From contig NW_024105009.1 in NCBI RefSeq assembly GCF_003945595.2, positions 620,001 to 684,000 on the forward strand: DNA of 64,000 bases, read 5' to 3'. The notes beneath the pieces are model-generated. The model was not told where the DNA came from. It saw only the letters and a list, made by a program, of their open reading frames with translations, and searched no databases. How positions within the stretch are numbered: position 1 is the stretch's first letter; each line of letters opens with the position of its first letter. Position numbers and translations under genes: made by a program. Shown piece by piece: positions 49,332-61,759 of this stretch. Source of the DNA: Pipra filicauda (taxonomy: Eukaryota; Chordata; Aves; Passeriformes; Pipridae).

Positions 49332-50060
49332 AACATGTGTTAATTCCGTAAATGACTATATGGACAACAGTTGGATGTTCAGCAGTATTTTATAAAGGAA
49401 GAATGGCTCTCAGAGTACTTCTGTACTGCAACTGTGCCCTATGCTGTAACACATGGAAAAGACTTTCACAAGGACCTTTGTACACTGAAGGCATTATATC
49501 AGTTGGAACAAATCTTCATTTTGGTATCCAAACTTTTATTCATTTTGGTGTATTATTTGTAAATGGGCATTTGTATGTTATAATGAAAAAAAAAAAAAGA
49601 ACAATGTAGACTGGATGGATGTTTGATCTGTGTTGGTCATGAAGTTGTTTAAAAAAAAAAAGAAAAGGAAAAAAAAAAAAAGAAGCCATGATCAACAAGC
49701 TTTGCCACGAATTTAAGAGTTTTATCAAGATATATCGAATACTTCTACCAATCTGTTCATAGATTATGGATTGACGTTCCAAGTTTGTATCATTCCATTG
49801 CATATAACTGAACCTGGAACAATACGCACTAGATTTATGTAAGAAAAATATCTGTTGGTATTTCCAAAGGTTGTTAACGGCTGAAGCTATGTGCAAACAG
49901 GGGGTAAGAGAGAGCTTCGATGAAGAAAAGAGTTTGATAGATAAAAGGTAGATTGTGTCTTCGATATAATCCAATTTGTTTTATGTCGAAATGTAAGTAT
50001 TTGTCTTCCCTAGAAATCTCCCAGAATGATTTCTATAATAAAGTTAATTTCATTTATATT
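49332..50060 (+). other. PAX6: PAX6 3' untranslated region
   Basis: AT-rich, conserved-looking sequence after the stop, with A-runs near 49586-49598 and 49651-49681. It ends at a polyadenylation signal AATAAA (50037-50042); cleavage would fall about 10-25 bases later. Longer forms are possible, since ATTAAA occurs at about 50210. A GTCTTCC seed match for miR-7 lies at 50003-50009. Confidence 0.8.
50037..50042 (+). terminator. PAX6: PAX6 polyadenylation signal AATAAA
   Basis: Canonical hexamer in TATAATAAAGTTAATTTC, 706 bp after the stop codon, followed by T-rich sequence. Confidence 0.75.
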
Positions 50061-53000
50061 TGACAAGAATATTCTATAGATGTTTTATACACATTTTCAT
50101 GCATCATACGTTTCTTTTTGGTCGGCAAGAGTTAATTGTTCTTAGATATAGTTGTACTACTGTTCACAGTCCAATCATCTTTGTGCATCTAGAATTCATT
50201 CCTAATCAATTAAAAGTGCTTGCAAGAGTTTTAAACTTAAGTGTTTTGAAGTTGTTCACAACTACATATCAAAATTAACCATTGTTGATTGTAAAAACCA
50301 TGCCAAAGCCTTTGTATTTCCTTTATTATACTATTTTCTTTTTAACCTTATAGTGTGGTGTTGCAAATTTTGTTACTGTGTTAGGTTAATCTCATTAAGT
50401 TTTATTTTGATTTTATTTTCAGTTTTCAATAAGGAGGGATTCTTAAGAAACGTTTTTACAGACTTTCAGCCCTTCCGCCAGCCTGTAATTTGGGCTAACA
50501 AAAAGAAGATAGGTTCACGTATCTAATTGCAGCCGAGAGCAGGAGGAGGTTGTTTATTTAGCTTGGCTTTCTGGGGATGCTCTAAATGAACTCCAGAATC
50601 CGGCAGAATTTCCAGTGGGGAGTTTGCATCGTGCCAGTCAGTGGCAGAGACACGATGCCCGCCCGTGTCTATCCGCTGTAACAGTACGTATAGACACACA
50701 TGCACACAAATATACATTCCTGACTTCTAAAAATTGGTTTTGTTAGGATGCTTAAAAGGGAAAAAACCCAACCCAGCTGTGTTTTTAACAGGCTCTTTGG
50801 GAGACTGAATACCATCCCTTTATATTGCCACACAGCACAATCTTAGTGTAATTTTCCATTGAACTTGTAACCTGGTTAATACCTCAATGCGCTTTGTGTG
50901 AGGGTTGTTAGTGTGGGCGTGGGTGGAGAGCTGCATGTCAAGGAATAATGAGAGAAGACAAATCAACAGGCAACAACAATGCGAGCTGGGACTGGCTAGT
51001 GAAAGCTAAAGGCCTTTAGTCACTGGCAGGGAAATCTAAACATTCCCATATCTATGAAGCTGGCTCATTGTGCTGCAGTTGTTACTCCCGATGCTGTGCT
51101 GAAAAAGGGATCTCATGATTAAAAAGCCAATGTGCAGGGAGTTTTGAGTCAAAGCACAGGCATCACAAGCAGCCTTTGTAAAGCAAAGATACCATCTCGG
51201 CTGGTTATGTTTTCCTTTCGGCATATTTGTCACTGCAGATAACGCTTCACTGTAAACTTGGGGCAGAAGAGCTGAGGTGCCGAGGTAGTTGCAGCGCTGC
51301 AGACGAGATCAAATGCACGTAAACTCTGGATCCTTTAGGGGAAAAAGAGCAGTTTTGCTCAAAGCATGAGATGATAGCAAAACGAAGAGCCCAAAGCAAG
51401 CTAAAATGAACAAAAACATTAGATTTAGATTTCTTTTTAATTGATACTGGTCAGTTTTAAGTGTATTTGTTATACCAGCACAAAGTAGTTTTAACTACCT
51501 GGGAGCCATCCATTCACAAATACTGAAGTAACACTGATTTTTAAAAAAATTTTTAATACATATTTTTGTCAGACCTGCGTGTTATGTATTTATGAGGTAT
51601 GGATAGATTGCATTAAACACCACAATAGGCAGGTCCCTTCTCGCACAGCTAAATTGATTCAGGGAACAATTAATTACAGGTACAAACCCGGCATTTATAT
51701 AACCACTTAGCGTGTTTATACCTACTAATGAAGTTTGTTATCTAAATGCCAATTTCTGTTCGACCAGGAACGGAAAACAGCTTCCCATCCCTTCCCTCCC
51801 CCTGACAGCTTTTGTGCCCTGGTCGCTGTTCCTGCAGGTGCCGATCCGCGGGCAGAGGCAGCTCCCCATAGCTCCTCCCTGCCCTTCCTGGGGTTTCCCG
51901 GCCTTGCAGCTCCACCGCCCGCGGTCCAGCCGTCGGTGGCCTCCACGTCGTGCTGTCGCCAGCCCCGTCCACCCCTCCCGAAGCCTTTCTGGCGGCAGGC
52001 TGTGCTGGGGGCTGCAGCCTTCCCACGGCCCCCGCAGCCGTGCGGTGAAGCCGCTGCGTGCGCGGATGAACCTTGAGATCATTCCGGTGACAGGCCGGCT
52101 GGCCGTGGTGGAGAGGAGACATTTCTGGCTCACTGGCTTGTTATCGTGCCCTATGGAAGCGGGTCGGCGGGGAAAAGTCCCCGGCTGGCTGCACATCGGG
52201 AAGGAGCCAGGGCATTTGGTCCCCGGAGCGCCGCTCGCCTCGAAGAGCCGCTGCCGAGCGCGCCGGGGGCTCTGCGGGTCACGGGCAGCCTCGGCCCGCA
52301 CGTCTCATGTCCGCAGCCCTGCCAAGAGGCATTTCCCCGGGTGGGCTGGGGCACGGGGCCGAGCGTGAGGGGGGTCCCAGGCCCGGGCACCGGTGCCAGC
52401 TCCCGGGTGCTCGCTGGGGGCCAGGGGAGGCCCCGGAGCAGCCTCAGCGCTGTGGCGGTGGTGTCGTGGCTGTGCGGGGATGTGCCGCCTCGCCGGGCAC
52501 CAGCATGCGTGGGGAATGAAAACCTTCAGCGCGCTCTGAACAGCCTCTACCACCCGTTTTCATCCCCTTTTTTCCTGCCAGAGATGTATGACTCGCGAAG
52601 ACTGGAATCTGCTGGGATGTGTCGCTCAGTGTAACACAGCAATTTCCAAGGGTCTCGTCTTTTTACCACTGAAATTAGTGGGAGTTTTGCTATTGATTTC
52701 AATAGGAATGAGGCATTTCTGTGCATTTGGTTAAAATGTATTTCATAATAACACCTTATACTTTATTTATAAGCCCCTCCTAAGGCATTTCACAAATTAT
52801 AGTCACACAAGAATTGATGTGTGAGTGCTGTCTTAATAACACTGTATTTTGTGTTTCAAATATTGTGTTCTAGATACAATATTTACATTTACAAGTGAAA
52901 AGGCTGCTAACCTAACAGTTATTGTTCAGAGCAGACAGATGATGAGCCATACGTGCTGATGGCGAAGCAGACACGCATGCGGTGACACACGTGTTGGAGC

Positions 53001-56000
53001 TGCCTCGCGCCCGCGCAGACACCCGCTTTAATTGATTTTAAAAGGTAAGCACCAGCCAGCATGTGCCCCTCTCCAGGAGGCAGGAAGAGCTGCCTTCTCA
53101 CCCAGCCTGTGACACAGAGAGGGGATTTCCCCTCTACTTTTTATTTATAAAGTCAGCAAAATGCCCCCGTAGGCTGGTTTACTTTAGGCAGCCTAACATG
53201 GGATTTATCTGTGGGGGCAAGATTACAGTAGCAGAGAACAACCCGGGACTGATAACACACATTGCCTCCCCCAGGCTTTCCAGGCATTGGAGGTCTTATT
53301 TCATTCACTTTCCATGGCCAAAGGTGTCTGTTTGTTTGGTTTTGTTTGTTTGGTTTTTTGTTTTGTTGTGTTTTAAATTGCCTTCTCTGGTATTACAGAC
53401 TAAAACACATTATCTCCTTTTCTCCAGGTAATACGTGCGAGTTTAGAGTTGTGCTAAGGTTTACATTTGTTTTGCATTTTCATGGTACAAACAGTACTAC
53501 GAAAACTGAAAACGTGTCATTGTTTTTAATTTCTTTTCTTCCAGTTCGTTTCCATTTGCTCTTGTCCTCGGCTTCAGCAGTTGAGCATTGTGCCACGTGC
53601 AGCTGATAAGGCTCCTCTGCTCCGGGAATGGTGTAGGATCTTCCTTTAACATAACTCTTCTTTGACAAGGCACCTGCTTGCTTAATAACGAGCTCCTGCA
53701 GCCGTGTTTCTAATCAGAAGTGTGGTTGGCACCTACAAATACCCAATTCAACCCCCCTCCCCAGTCAGAAATAGGCATGTGAATTATGGGTGTGAGAGCA
53801 GAGTCTGTGATGGCTGCTTGGTCTTGTTCAGACAGCGAGTATTTACGTGTCTTGCTGTGGAGAAAAGGCAGCCATGGGAGTGTTTCTGTGGCTGAAGAGG
53901 GCAGGAACCCCGAAAACCTTGCTCTGCCCAGAGTGGTAGAGGCAGAAGAAATGTTCCTCCTCTTTGGGTGGAAAATAAAGCATGGAATATAGCTCCATTT
54001 GGATTAACGTTGGAGAATGATGCTAGGGAAGTCTCTCATGTTATCGTTCAGTATTTCTTTGAGAAAACAGCAGAGGATGGAGCAACCTGCATGAGCTGCA
54101 TGGTAGTAAAGATAGCACAGTTTGGATAGGAGCCAGTTTGGCAAGTTCCTTGCTTTAGAACGTATTTTAAATTAATTCCTCCCCCAATATTCTCTTAGTT
54201 GTAAAGAAAGTAAACCTCAGCAGACAGTTAGAGTAGCTTACCTAGGACAGTTCACTATCCTAAGATAGTTTTCAAAAGCAATCATGTGGAAGATGAAGGT
54301 GTTTTCATAGGGTCTGCAGAAATGAAACCTCAAAGAAATGAAATGATCAGTCTGTTAATATGTACAGCTGATGTGTTGTAGATTTTCATGAATCCTCCAG
54401 CTGCCACAACCCCTGTTGTTTCTTTGGAAGGTGGCCCTTTGGAGAAAAGTCTCCAGGAAACCTGCTTTCCTCTAAATTTCACTATGAACCTCTGATGACT
54501 GTATTTCAGGGCCTTCTGTACTATTCCCTTTCCCCTTCTTGGTACTACCCCTAGTGAAAGGATCGTGATTTTGAAGGTGGTGAAGGTGAAAACGTGTCTG
54601 TGATGCTGGTGGGCTGTGTGCTGCTGCTGCTCTGCCCCCACAAAACACCATGATACTGCTTTTGCTGGGCTGGTAGAGGTCTGTGGCTTCTCAGGTGCTG
54701 GAGCCTCACCTCCAAAGTCGAATTGCAGGTGGGTCAGATGGCGAGCAGAGGTTTTGTGAGTGACCCAGGAGGATTCTTGTTACCTTCAGGTCCCTGACAG
54801 GAGCTGTAAGTTGCATGAAATCCTCCAGCAGAGGTTGCAATTGCCTCCAGGCACCTGACAGACCTCACGTACACTCTGGCAGCTAAAATTGGTGAGGGTT
54901 GCAAATTGCAGTTCTTCCCCTCCTGGGACATACGAGCTTTTCCAGCTGCACCAGAGAAGTTTGCAGATTCACAGATAACCTCCTTCAGGTCAGGCCTATG
55001 CCAATGGACTTTGAGAAGTTTATGAACAGTTATTCCATAGAAATTACATACAGGGCAACAGAAGGACTCTGAGTTACATGGAACTGCATAGAGTAGATAA
55101 ACACCTTCAGGTTGTTACAATAAATATGTTATCATAAGCAAAGAAAAGTTATATTTCTCTTTGTAACTTTTTTTACCCTTTATGTTTTTACCCTTTAGAT
55201 TGACTCATCAAAGTTGAACTCATACTTGCTCTGTATTCTGCAGCCTTGTGTTTCAAATACTGCAGGGGAGGGTTTATTTATTTTTAAAACTCCCCCTGTC
55301 AGGCTGGATTAAGTAAAAACCCCATCATTTAAATTTTATAGTTTTTTTGCTTTTAAAGAAGCAAGTTGTCCACTCTGATTTCTCTGAATTTAAGTCAACA
55401 CTGTTACTTTGCAAAATACATATTCGAACCCTTAGATTCCTATTTAAACTAAGTTTTTGCTGGGTCTGATGATTTCCTGAGTTATGATTCAATTGCCCTG
55501 CGTGAACTGTTGTTGATTTACACCTGTTCGGGAAAGGATATATTTAAAACTTCATAGAGTCTTCTACAGTCAAGGGCTGCAAAACAAGCCCCTCATTCAG
55601 CTGTCTTGCTTCTTTTACTGTGCCTGCCTGCTGTACTCTCCTGCTTGTACACAGGTAATTGTGGCTGCCTCCATACTGCTTGTGCTTCCATCCTCTTTCC
55701 CTGTGTTTTGCTGTGACAAGTTCTATTTGTTTGTCCGAAGCCGGTGCAATGATAATGTCTGAAGCTCCTTGTCTATGAACCTCTGCTAGTTTGGATGAAT
55801 TCCCTGTTTTTGAGGTGGCTCCTGGGAAGACTCCCACACAGTATCTCACACAGATGGACTTGCTACTCCACTGTCTCCACGAGTGTGCTGTCAAATTCCT
55901 TCCCACTCAAGTAATTTTCCAAAATTGCTGAGCTATCCTGGACATAGGCTAGGAAGCACCATAAATGGGAATTTCACCATGCTGGGGAATTCTTCCAAAC

Positions 56001-56057
56001 GCTTTTCTTTGTCTGTCACTCCCTATCTGGTCTTGACTGAGTTCAGTTTTATTCATT
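50061..56057. other. PAX6-ELP4 intergenic DNA, first part
   Basis: No exon recognised. A GC-rich stretch at 51830-52530 is open in several frames (up to 218 codons) but its products match nothing. A 120-codon - strand frame at 55544-55906 is also unrecognised. AT-rich unique parts (50450-51700, 52600-53250) could hold downstream enhancers, but I see no specific evidence. Confidence 0.5.
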
Positions 56058-56560
56058 AGTGCTGTGTCCAGTTCTGGGCTTCTCAGTACAATGAGAGATA
56101 TGGAAGTCCTGGAGTGGGTCCAGTGGAGGGCAATGAAGATTAAGGGACTGGAGCATCTCTCCTATGAGAACGGACTGAAGGAGCTGGGCCTGTTCAGCCT
56201 CGAGAAGAGATGATGAGGAGGGACCTCATCAATGTCGGTCAGCATCTGAAGGGAAGGTGTCAGAGGATGGACCAGGCTCTGTTCAGTGGTGCCAAGCTAT
56301 AGGAAAAGAGGCAACGAGCAGAAACTGATGCCCAGGAAGTTCCACCTGGACATGAGGAAGAACATCTTTCCTGTGCAGCTGGCCATGCACTGGAACAGGT
56401 TGCCCAGAGAGGTTGTGGAGTCTCCCTCACTGGAGATATTAAAGAACCATTTGGATGCAATCCTGTGCCGTGTGTTCTGGGATGACCCTGCTTGAGCAGG
56501 GGGGCTGGACCACATGACCCCACTGTGGTCCCTTCCAACCCGACCCATCCTGTGATTCTG
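56058..56560 (+). mobile_element. CR1 LINE, 5'-truncated 3' end
   Basis: Starts at GTGCTGTGTCCAGTTCTGGG and includes GAGCTGGGCCTGTTCAGCCT (near 56180), GGAAGAACATCTTTCCTGTG (near 56356), GGAGATATTAAAGAACC and CTGGACCACATGACCCCA. It ends GGTCCCTTCCAACCCGACCCA TCCTGTGATTCTG. This is the well-known 3' untranslated end of avian chicken-repeat-1 elements, including the ATTCTG-type tail. No intact reverse transcriptase remains. Divergence suggests an old insertion. It is the best single marker that the genome is avian or at least sauropsid. Confidence 0.93.
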
Positions 56561-59500
56561 GCATTAGTTTACCTTTCCCAAGCACAGGGCCATGCTGGTG
56601 GCAGCAGCTTCATTATACACGATGGATAGCAGAGGTACATTTGCTGTCCAACCAGTGCATCTGCTGGATCCATAGAGGTGCTGAACGAGCCCAGAGAGGA
56701 AATGGACACACTAAAACTTGCCTGGTCAGGAATCAAGTGCTGCAGCTGCAGCTTCCAGCTATGGCTGCTAGTTGGAAACAGTGGAGCTAGAACTGGCATC
56801 AAGTCCTGCTAGAACAATCCTCGTCCTACTGATTTAAAACAGGCCAGGAAGGCAAATTTGTTTTGGAGTCCCAGGTCAAGAATGAAGCCCTGCCCAAACA
56901 GCCCTGGCCTATGAGTAGTAGCTCTGAGATACTTTGCTAACATAAATAAACCCATACTAAGAACTGCAGAAAAGTTTCACTCAAGCAACATATCTTAAAC
57001 GAGTTGACAGCTCTTTCTCCACACAATATGCTTTCTTAAAATACTGGCACTGAGAACTGCTTGATTTCATATCTAAACCCAACCCATTCATTCTTTCTGT
57101 TCTTCTGTAAGTCCAGCTTGATGAAATTTCAGCAAGAGTTTTCTCTAGTGCATTTGCTCCAACCTGACTCCAACTGAAGCATCTGAAAGTGTACCAAAAT
57201 TCACCCGTTTCAAGATTTTTAAGAGAATACTTCAGATGGTGTTAAGTGCTGAGAACATTCTGAGGGCATGAACATTCAAACTCTGCCAGTATAAAAACTT
57301 TTTTAAAAAAAATTCTTGCCCTATTTTGGATTTTACATATATCTTCAATGTCAGAACACATTAAAATACAATTTTTATTTATTTATTTATTTATTAAATA
57401 CAGAGGAATATGCAGCTACAAATTCTCTAGATTTGCTAAATTGTAAAAAAAAAAATAAAAATCCTCTGGCCTTTACCCTACCAAGTGGCTTCTGATCTAA
57501 ACCATCACTGATTTCTCTGGAAGACTTTTTAGACTAAGCTGTACAGGCCAAGAAAATCCGTACGCAATAAATTGTTGAAAACTCAACGCTCCCATTAAAC
57601 TGGGGGTCTGCAAATTAGTTTGATGTCCCTAATATCTTTCAAAATTGTTTAAAGGCAGAGTTTGAATTAGCAGCCAAGTTTTCATCAGATGCTCTGGGAT
57701 GCTTGATGCTCAACACTCCTGGAAAATCTGCCTACTCAGAAATACAGATTTTTTTCCCCCCCCATTTTTGAGGAAAACAAAAAAGAGCCCAACATTTGCT
57801 TATATCAGACCAGAAGCTGAAAAAAAAAGTGGAGAAATTTTTATTTTCTTTTTCTTTCCCTCCATCTGAGCTGCCTTTTTTGGGTAAGATGAAGATTCAC
57901 TTTCATTCTTTTTTTCTACAGAGGTACATTTATTATTAAATAACCACCATCATGTGCTCAGTGTGATTAAAAAAAGAAATGTAGGTCTTGCACTCAGGTA
58001 GCTCACAAGAGAAAATAAAACCCCCAGGAGATGTCATGGGGGATAGTACTTGCTTCCAGAACCTCTTAAAGGTATAAAAGCATCTTCTTTCCTATTTCTG
58101 CTGTTAAGATGTTTCTCCAGCACAGGCAAAAGAAGAACACTTTGCTAAATTTCTAATATATGATCCTGGAGAAATACTGGTTTAATATGTGTGTCTGTGT
58201 GGGTTTGAGTTTAGTATGTGTAATACACCTTGTGGTTTCAGAAAAACTTGGATAATTGCTCACTTTCCAATGTTGGCATAGTAAAGGATTTTTGTAAGTT
58301 AGACTTTTGCATTTTTCCAAAAGCTGTGCTTGGAACAACATCACTATTTAATATTAAATTTAAAGATTAAACCAGTTGCATACTACCATAGGTTTCAAAT
58401 CTGAAGCAGCTGAATGTCCATTTCCAGATGCCTGTAGCTACTGTTACAGAAAATTGAATTCAACTGCACCCTTAAAATTGCTTTTGAAGTCTTTACAAAC
58501 AGAGAAAAAGATTTACCTATGATAAATATTCTTCTCATGTTCCAAATACTTACATTTTGGAAATCTCAGCATAACAGAAATTATATAAAGAATTCTTATC
58601 TGACATATTAAAGGCAAAATGTTTTAAATTCCATTACTGCTTTCCTGACTGTGTGTCACAGTTCTGCAAAGATCAGGCTCTTGGGCTGAATTGGGAACGT
58701 CTTCACTGGGATGAATCTATTGTTTCCCTGCTGAGTTTGGTGGTTTCAGTCTGTAGCCTGCTAAAAAAGTGGGAAGTTCTGCTCAAAAAATTGCAATAAA
58801 CAAGAAAACCTCATACCAGAGTCTCTGGAAAGGAGCCCCCTGAGCAAAGTGAGGAACGCACAGACTTTCCACCCACGCCAGCAAGGAGGTGCCAAAAGAA
58901 GCTGGTAGCACATTGCAACAGCCTGTGGAAAGAGGCTGGGCCCATCCCTCGATTACCTGGGCTGCACCCCTTAGTCAAATATTTGTCCTCAGATCAAGAG
59001 AAGAAAGAACTGAAGGATGTTTTGTGCACAGGAGCCCGACGGTCACAGAGTGGCTGTGGGGAAAAGGCCCAGGAAATCACCACGCCAGAGCTGCTGCAGC
59101 TTCTGGGGCAACAACTGGAACCTACACTTTATCTGCACTGTAGCTACATTCTCTCAGGCAGCACGTTCATAGCACTGTTTCACCCATCAGTTTACTGGAG
59201 CAGCCAAGTCACTGCCACGTGCTGCTGCAACTGATATGATATTTTGGAAGGAAAGAAGAAGAATTTCGCTCCACGTCTTTGCCTTAGGTGAAGAACACTG
59301 TACATCTCTATTCTCCAGCACTTATTTTACAAAGCACGTTTAGTGACTCAGAAGAAAACCCACCACGCTAATGCAGATTTGCAGGAGGAGTTCTTTTTAT
59401 TGCTCAAAATATTTGTCAGCTTTAATATCAACCTCCTGAAGTTTTGGAAACTGAAGCCTTATAGGTGCATGAGACACACATATAGACATGTACATACATG

Positions 59501-61168
59501 GGATACATATGCTGCCTGCTAACAATTTTCAGTTCATACATTAACTAGGCATGGACTGTGACTTTTATGGTATTTTCTCCCCTGTGTGTTAAGTGAACGA
59601 CCTATTTAAGTATGTTGTCAGCAATTTATGTGTCTTGTGACTTTATATTCCACAAAGAAATACCGTGTTTCGTGTTATTTACATTAAAAAGGTGTACTAT
59701 GTAAAACTTCACCTTTGTTAAAAATCACTTTATCCTAAGTGTTTAAATCATTTCATGCTTTCAAAAGGCACAATTAAGTATCTAATGAGAACTTCCATTC
59801 AGTGCTACATATAATATAAAAAGAGAAAAACTGTTTGAGACATCGATGATAATATTTTAAATATGTTTGCATAGGAAAGTAGATGTCTTTTTTCTTCATT
59901 AAACTGACAGTTCAGGTCTGAAACTTTATTTTGAAAAGATTTAAAAAGGATTTGTGTCTTTAGAAATAAAAAATATAACAGGCATATCTAAAAAATATAG
60001 AAGAGAAAACCTGATTGTTACTACTAATGAAATAGTTGATGACAAAATAGTAGTCTTTTTGATTTTGATCACAAAAAATAAACTGGTAGTGACAGGATAT
60101 GATGGATAGATTTGACATCCTGGCAAATCACTGTCATTGATTCAATTATTCTAATTCAGAATAAAAGCTGTATACAGTATGTGTTTATGCTACAGTGGAG
60201 TTTTTTAAGTGATTGACATTCATCATATTAGTTAGACAGTTTTAAAAGCTATGTCTTTGTTTTACACAGCGTTGTCGAGGAAAAAAATAAAGTAGAACCT
60301 GGATTGCAGGGGAAAAAAAAAAAGCAAACCACTTCCCCAACTCTTGGTTCCAAACCCATCAAAATATGTTACCATTATTGCATCCTATTAACACGTTCTT
60401 TGAAGACTCAATTTCACTCCAGCCATGTAATACACTATTATAAAGACTAAATTTTGAAACTGTAATGCAATCTTACAGCTGGGTGGCTTGGAAGTTCTGC
60501 AGAGAAGAAGATATTACCTTTCAAAATGGAAGTCAGCCCCAGAAGAAAGAATGCAAACCACTTTAATTCACAGGTCAGCTTTGCTTTCCTGTTCCTTTGT
60601 GTGATGGGAGACACATACAGAATAGTTAGAAGTTCACAAATTGTATATCTGAGGGTAGAGAAGCCTGAATTACTTGTACATTCTGCCCTGCTTCAGACCA
60701 GCATGCTGTGATATCCTTCCCCGAGCTCAAATGCACTCTTCTGGTTTCCTAGCATTAATGTAGCTGTCGGTTTGAATTTCAGTCTTGAATTATGTCTGTT
60801 GACATAATTTCATAGTGCTGACTTCAATTGTTTAGGATTACTGTTTTGAACTACATAAGGAAATCAATTCTTTCCTCTCTGGTTAGTAAATTCCATTCAA
60901 GTGCCTTTTAATGCATGTAGTAAACCATCAGGAAAAGTAATTATCTGTAATATAATCTGATTTAAAAAACAACCATTCTTAATTACTGGCATATTAGAAT
61001 AAAACCTATCTTATGTATTTAAAATTTATTATTACATATTTAATAAACTAATGTAAAGATTTCCTGAAATTTGAGAATGGTATTTCAAATTACAAAAATG
61101 AATGTTTTTAAAACTGTCTGGTTTGCTTTTCGAATAACACGTGACAATGAACTGCTTAGTTTCATTCC
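56561..61168. other. PAX6-ELP4 intergenic DNA, second part
   Basis: No gene seen. AT-rich throughout, with a TTTA repeat at about 57375-57395. The stretch 59500-61150 is markedly AT-rich and unique, but I see no specific functional signal. Confidence 0.5.
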
Positions 61169-61174
61169 TTTATT
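61169..61174 (-). terminator. ELP4: Probable ELP4 polyadenylation signal
   Basis: TTTATT on the + strand is AATAAA on the - strand, about 450 bp after the ELP4 stop codon. Other AT-rich hexamers exist nearby, so the site is likely but not certain. Confidence 0.5.
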
Positions 61175-61627
61175 GCAATAAACCATCCAACTCATTATTC
61201 ATACAAAATATTAAATGTAACTATATAAAAAAAAATCTATTGGGAAAAATACCCCTTCATTTTTTTTTAGTGTAAAAAAATACAGAAATGAAAATGGTAA
61301 CAGCAATTTTCATATTTTAAGGAAAGGAACAAAATACTGCATGTTTCCAGTGGAGCAGAACAATGGCAGGACCCAACATAACAGCAGCTTCACTGAAAAG
61401 CAAAACCCAAACAAGACCAAAATCAGTACAAAGAAACCAGCATAACAAAAAAAAAAAAAAAAAAAGAAAGAAAATAAAAGAAAAAAAAAAGAAGGCATCG
61501 TATGCCAACATGTATTTTTAAAGACTGTGTGCTGGGTCAAATCATTAAGAAAAATATTTATATAAGTCATTAACACTCATAATTAGAGTGTCATATAAAT
61601 CTGAGTGGAACTGCTAAGGAGAAATCA
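61175..61627 (-). other. ELP4: ELP4 3' untranslated region (inferred)
   Basis: The sequence between the ELP4 stop and the probable poly(A) signal. It holds a 21-nt A-run at about 61446-61466 on the + strand (U-run in the transcript). The extent depends on the poly(A) site assignment. Confidence 0.5.
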
Positions 61628-61759
61628 CTAGAAGTCCAGGTGCTTCTTGCCGATGGCCATGGCACCACATCCTGAGCTCAGCAGTTTGGCGGATCCTGCC
61701 AGATCCTGTTTGCTCGCGCGGCTCACTGTGTCTGACAAGTCTGGAGGCAAATGCAGCCG
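61628..61759 (-). CDS. ELP4: ELP4 last coding exon (C-terminus, partial gene)
   Basis: On the - strand, an acceptor CTCCTGCCACAG (ending 61760) preceded by a long CT-rich tract leads into 43 codons and a stop: [20 protein letters not shown] through [13 protein letters not shown] to AIGKKHLDF. The [14 protein letters not shown] start and GKKHLDF end match the C-terminus of human ELP4 as I remember it. ELP4 is a RecA-fold subunit of the Elongator Elp4-Elp5-Elp6 subcomplex, needed for wobble-uridine modification of tRNA. The exon starts at a codon boundary. The open frame continues upstream to 61867 only through the intronic pyrimidine tract. ELP4 lies convergent to PAX6 in vertebrates, and its introns hold PAX6 enhancers. 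All other ELP4 exons are outside the window. Confidence 0.9.
   Translation of the reverse strand, partial: RLHLPPDLSDTVSRASKQDLAGSAKLLSSGCGAMAIGKKHLDF

Noticed and set aside
55544..55906. 120-codon - strand frame near the CR1 element
   Set aside because: Not recognisable as CR1, LTR or host protein. No supporting signals.
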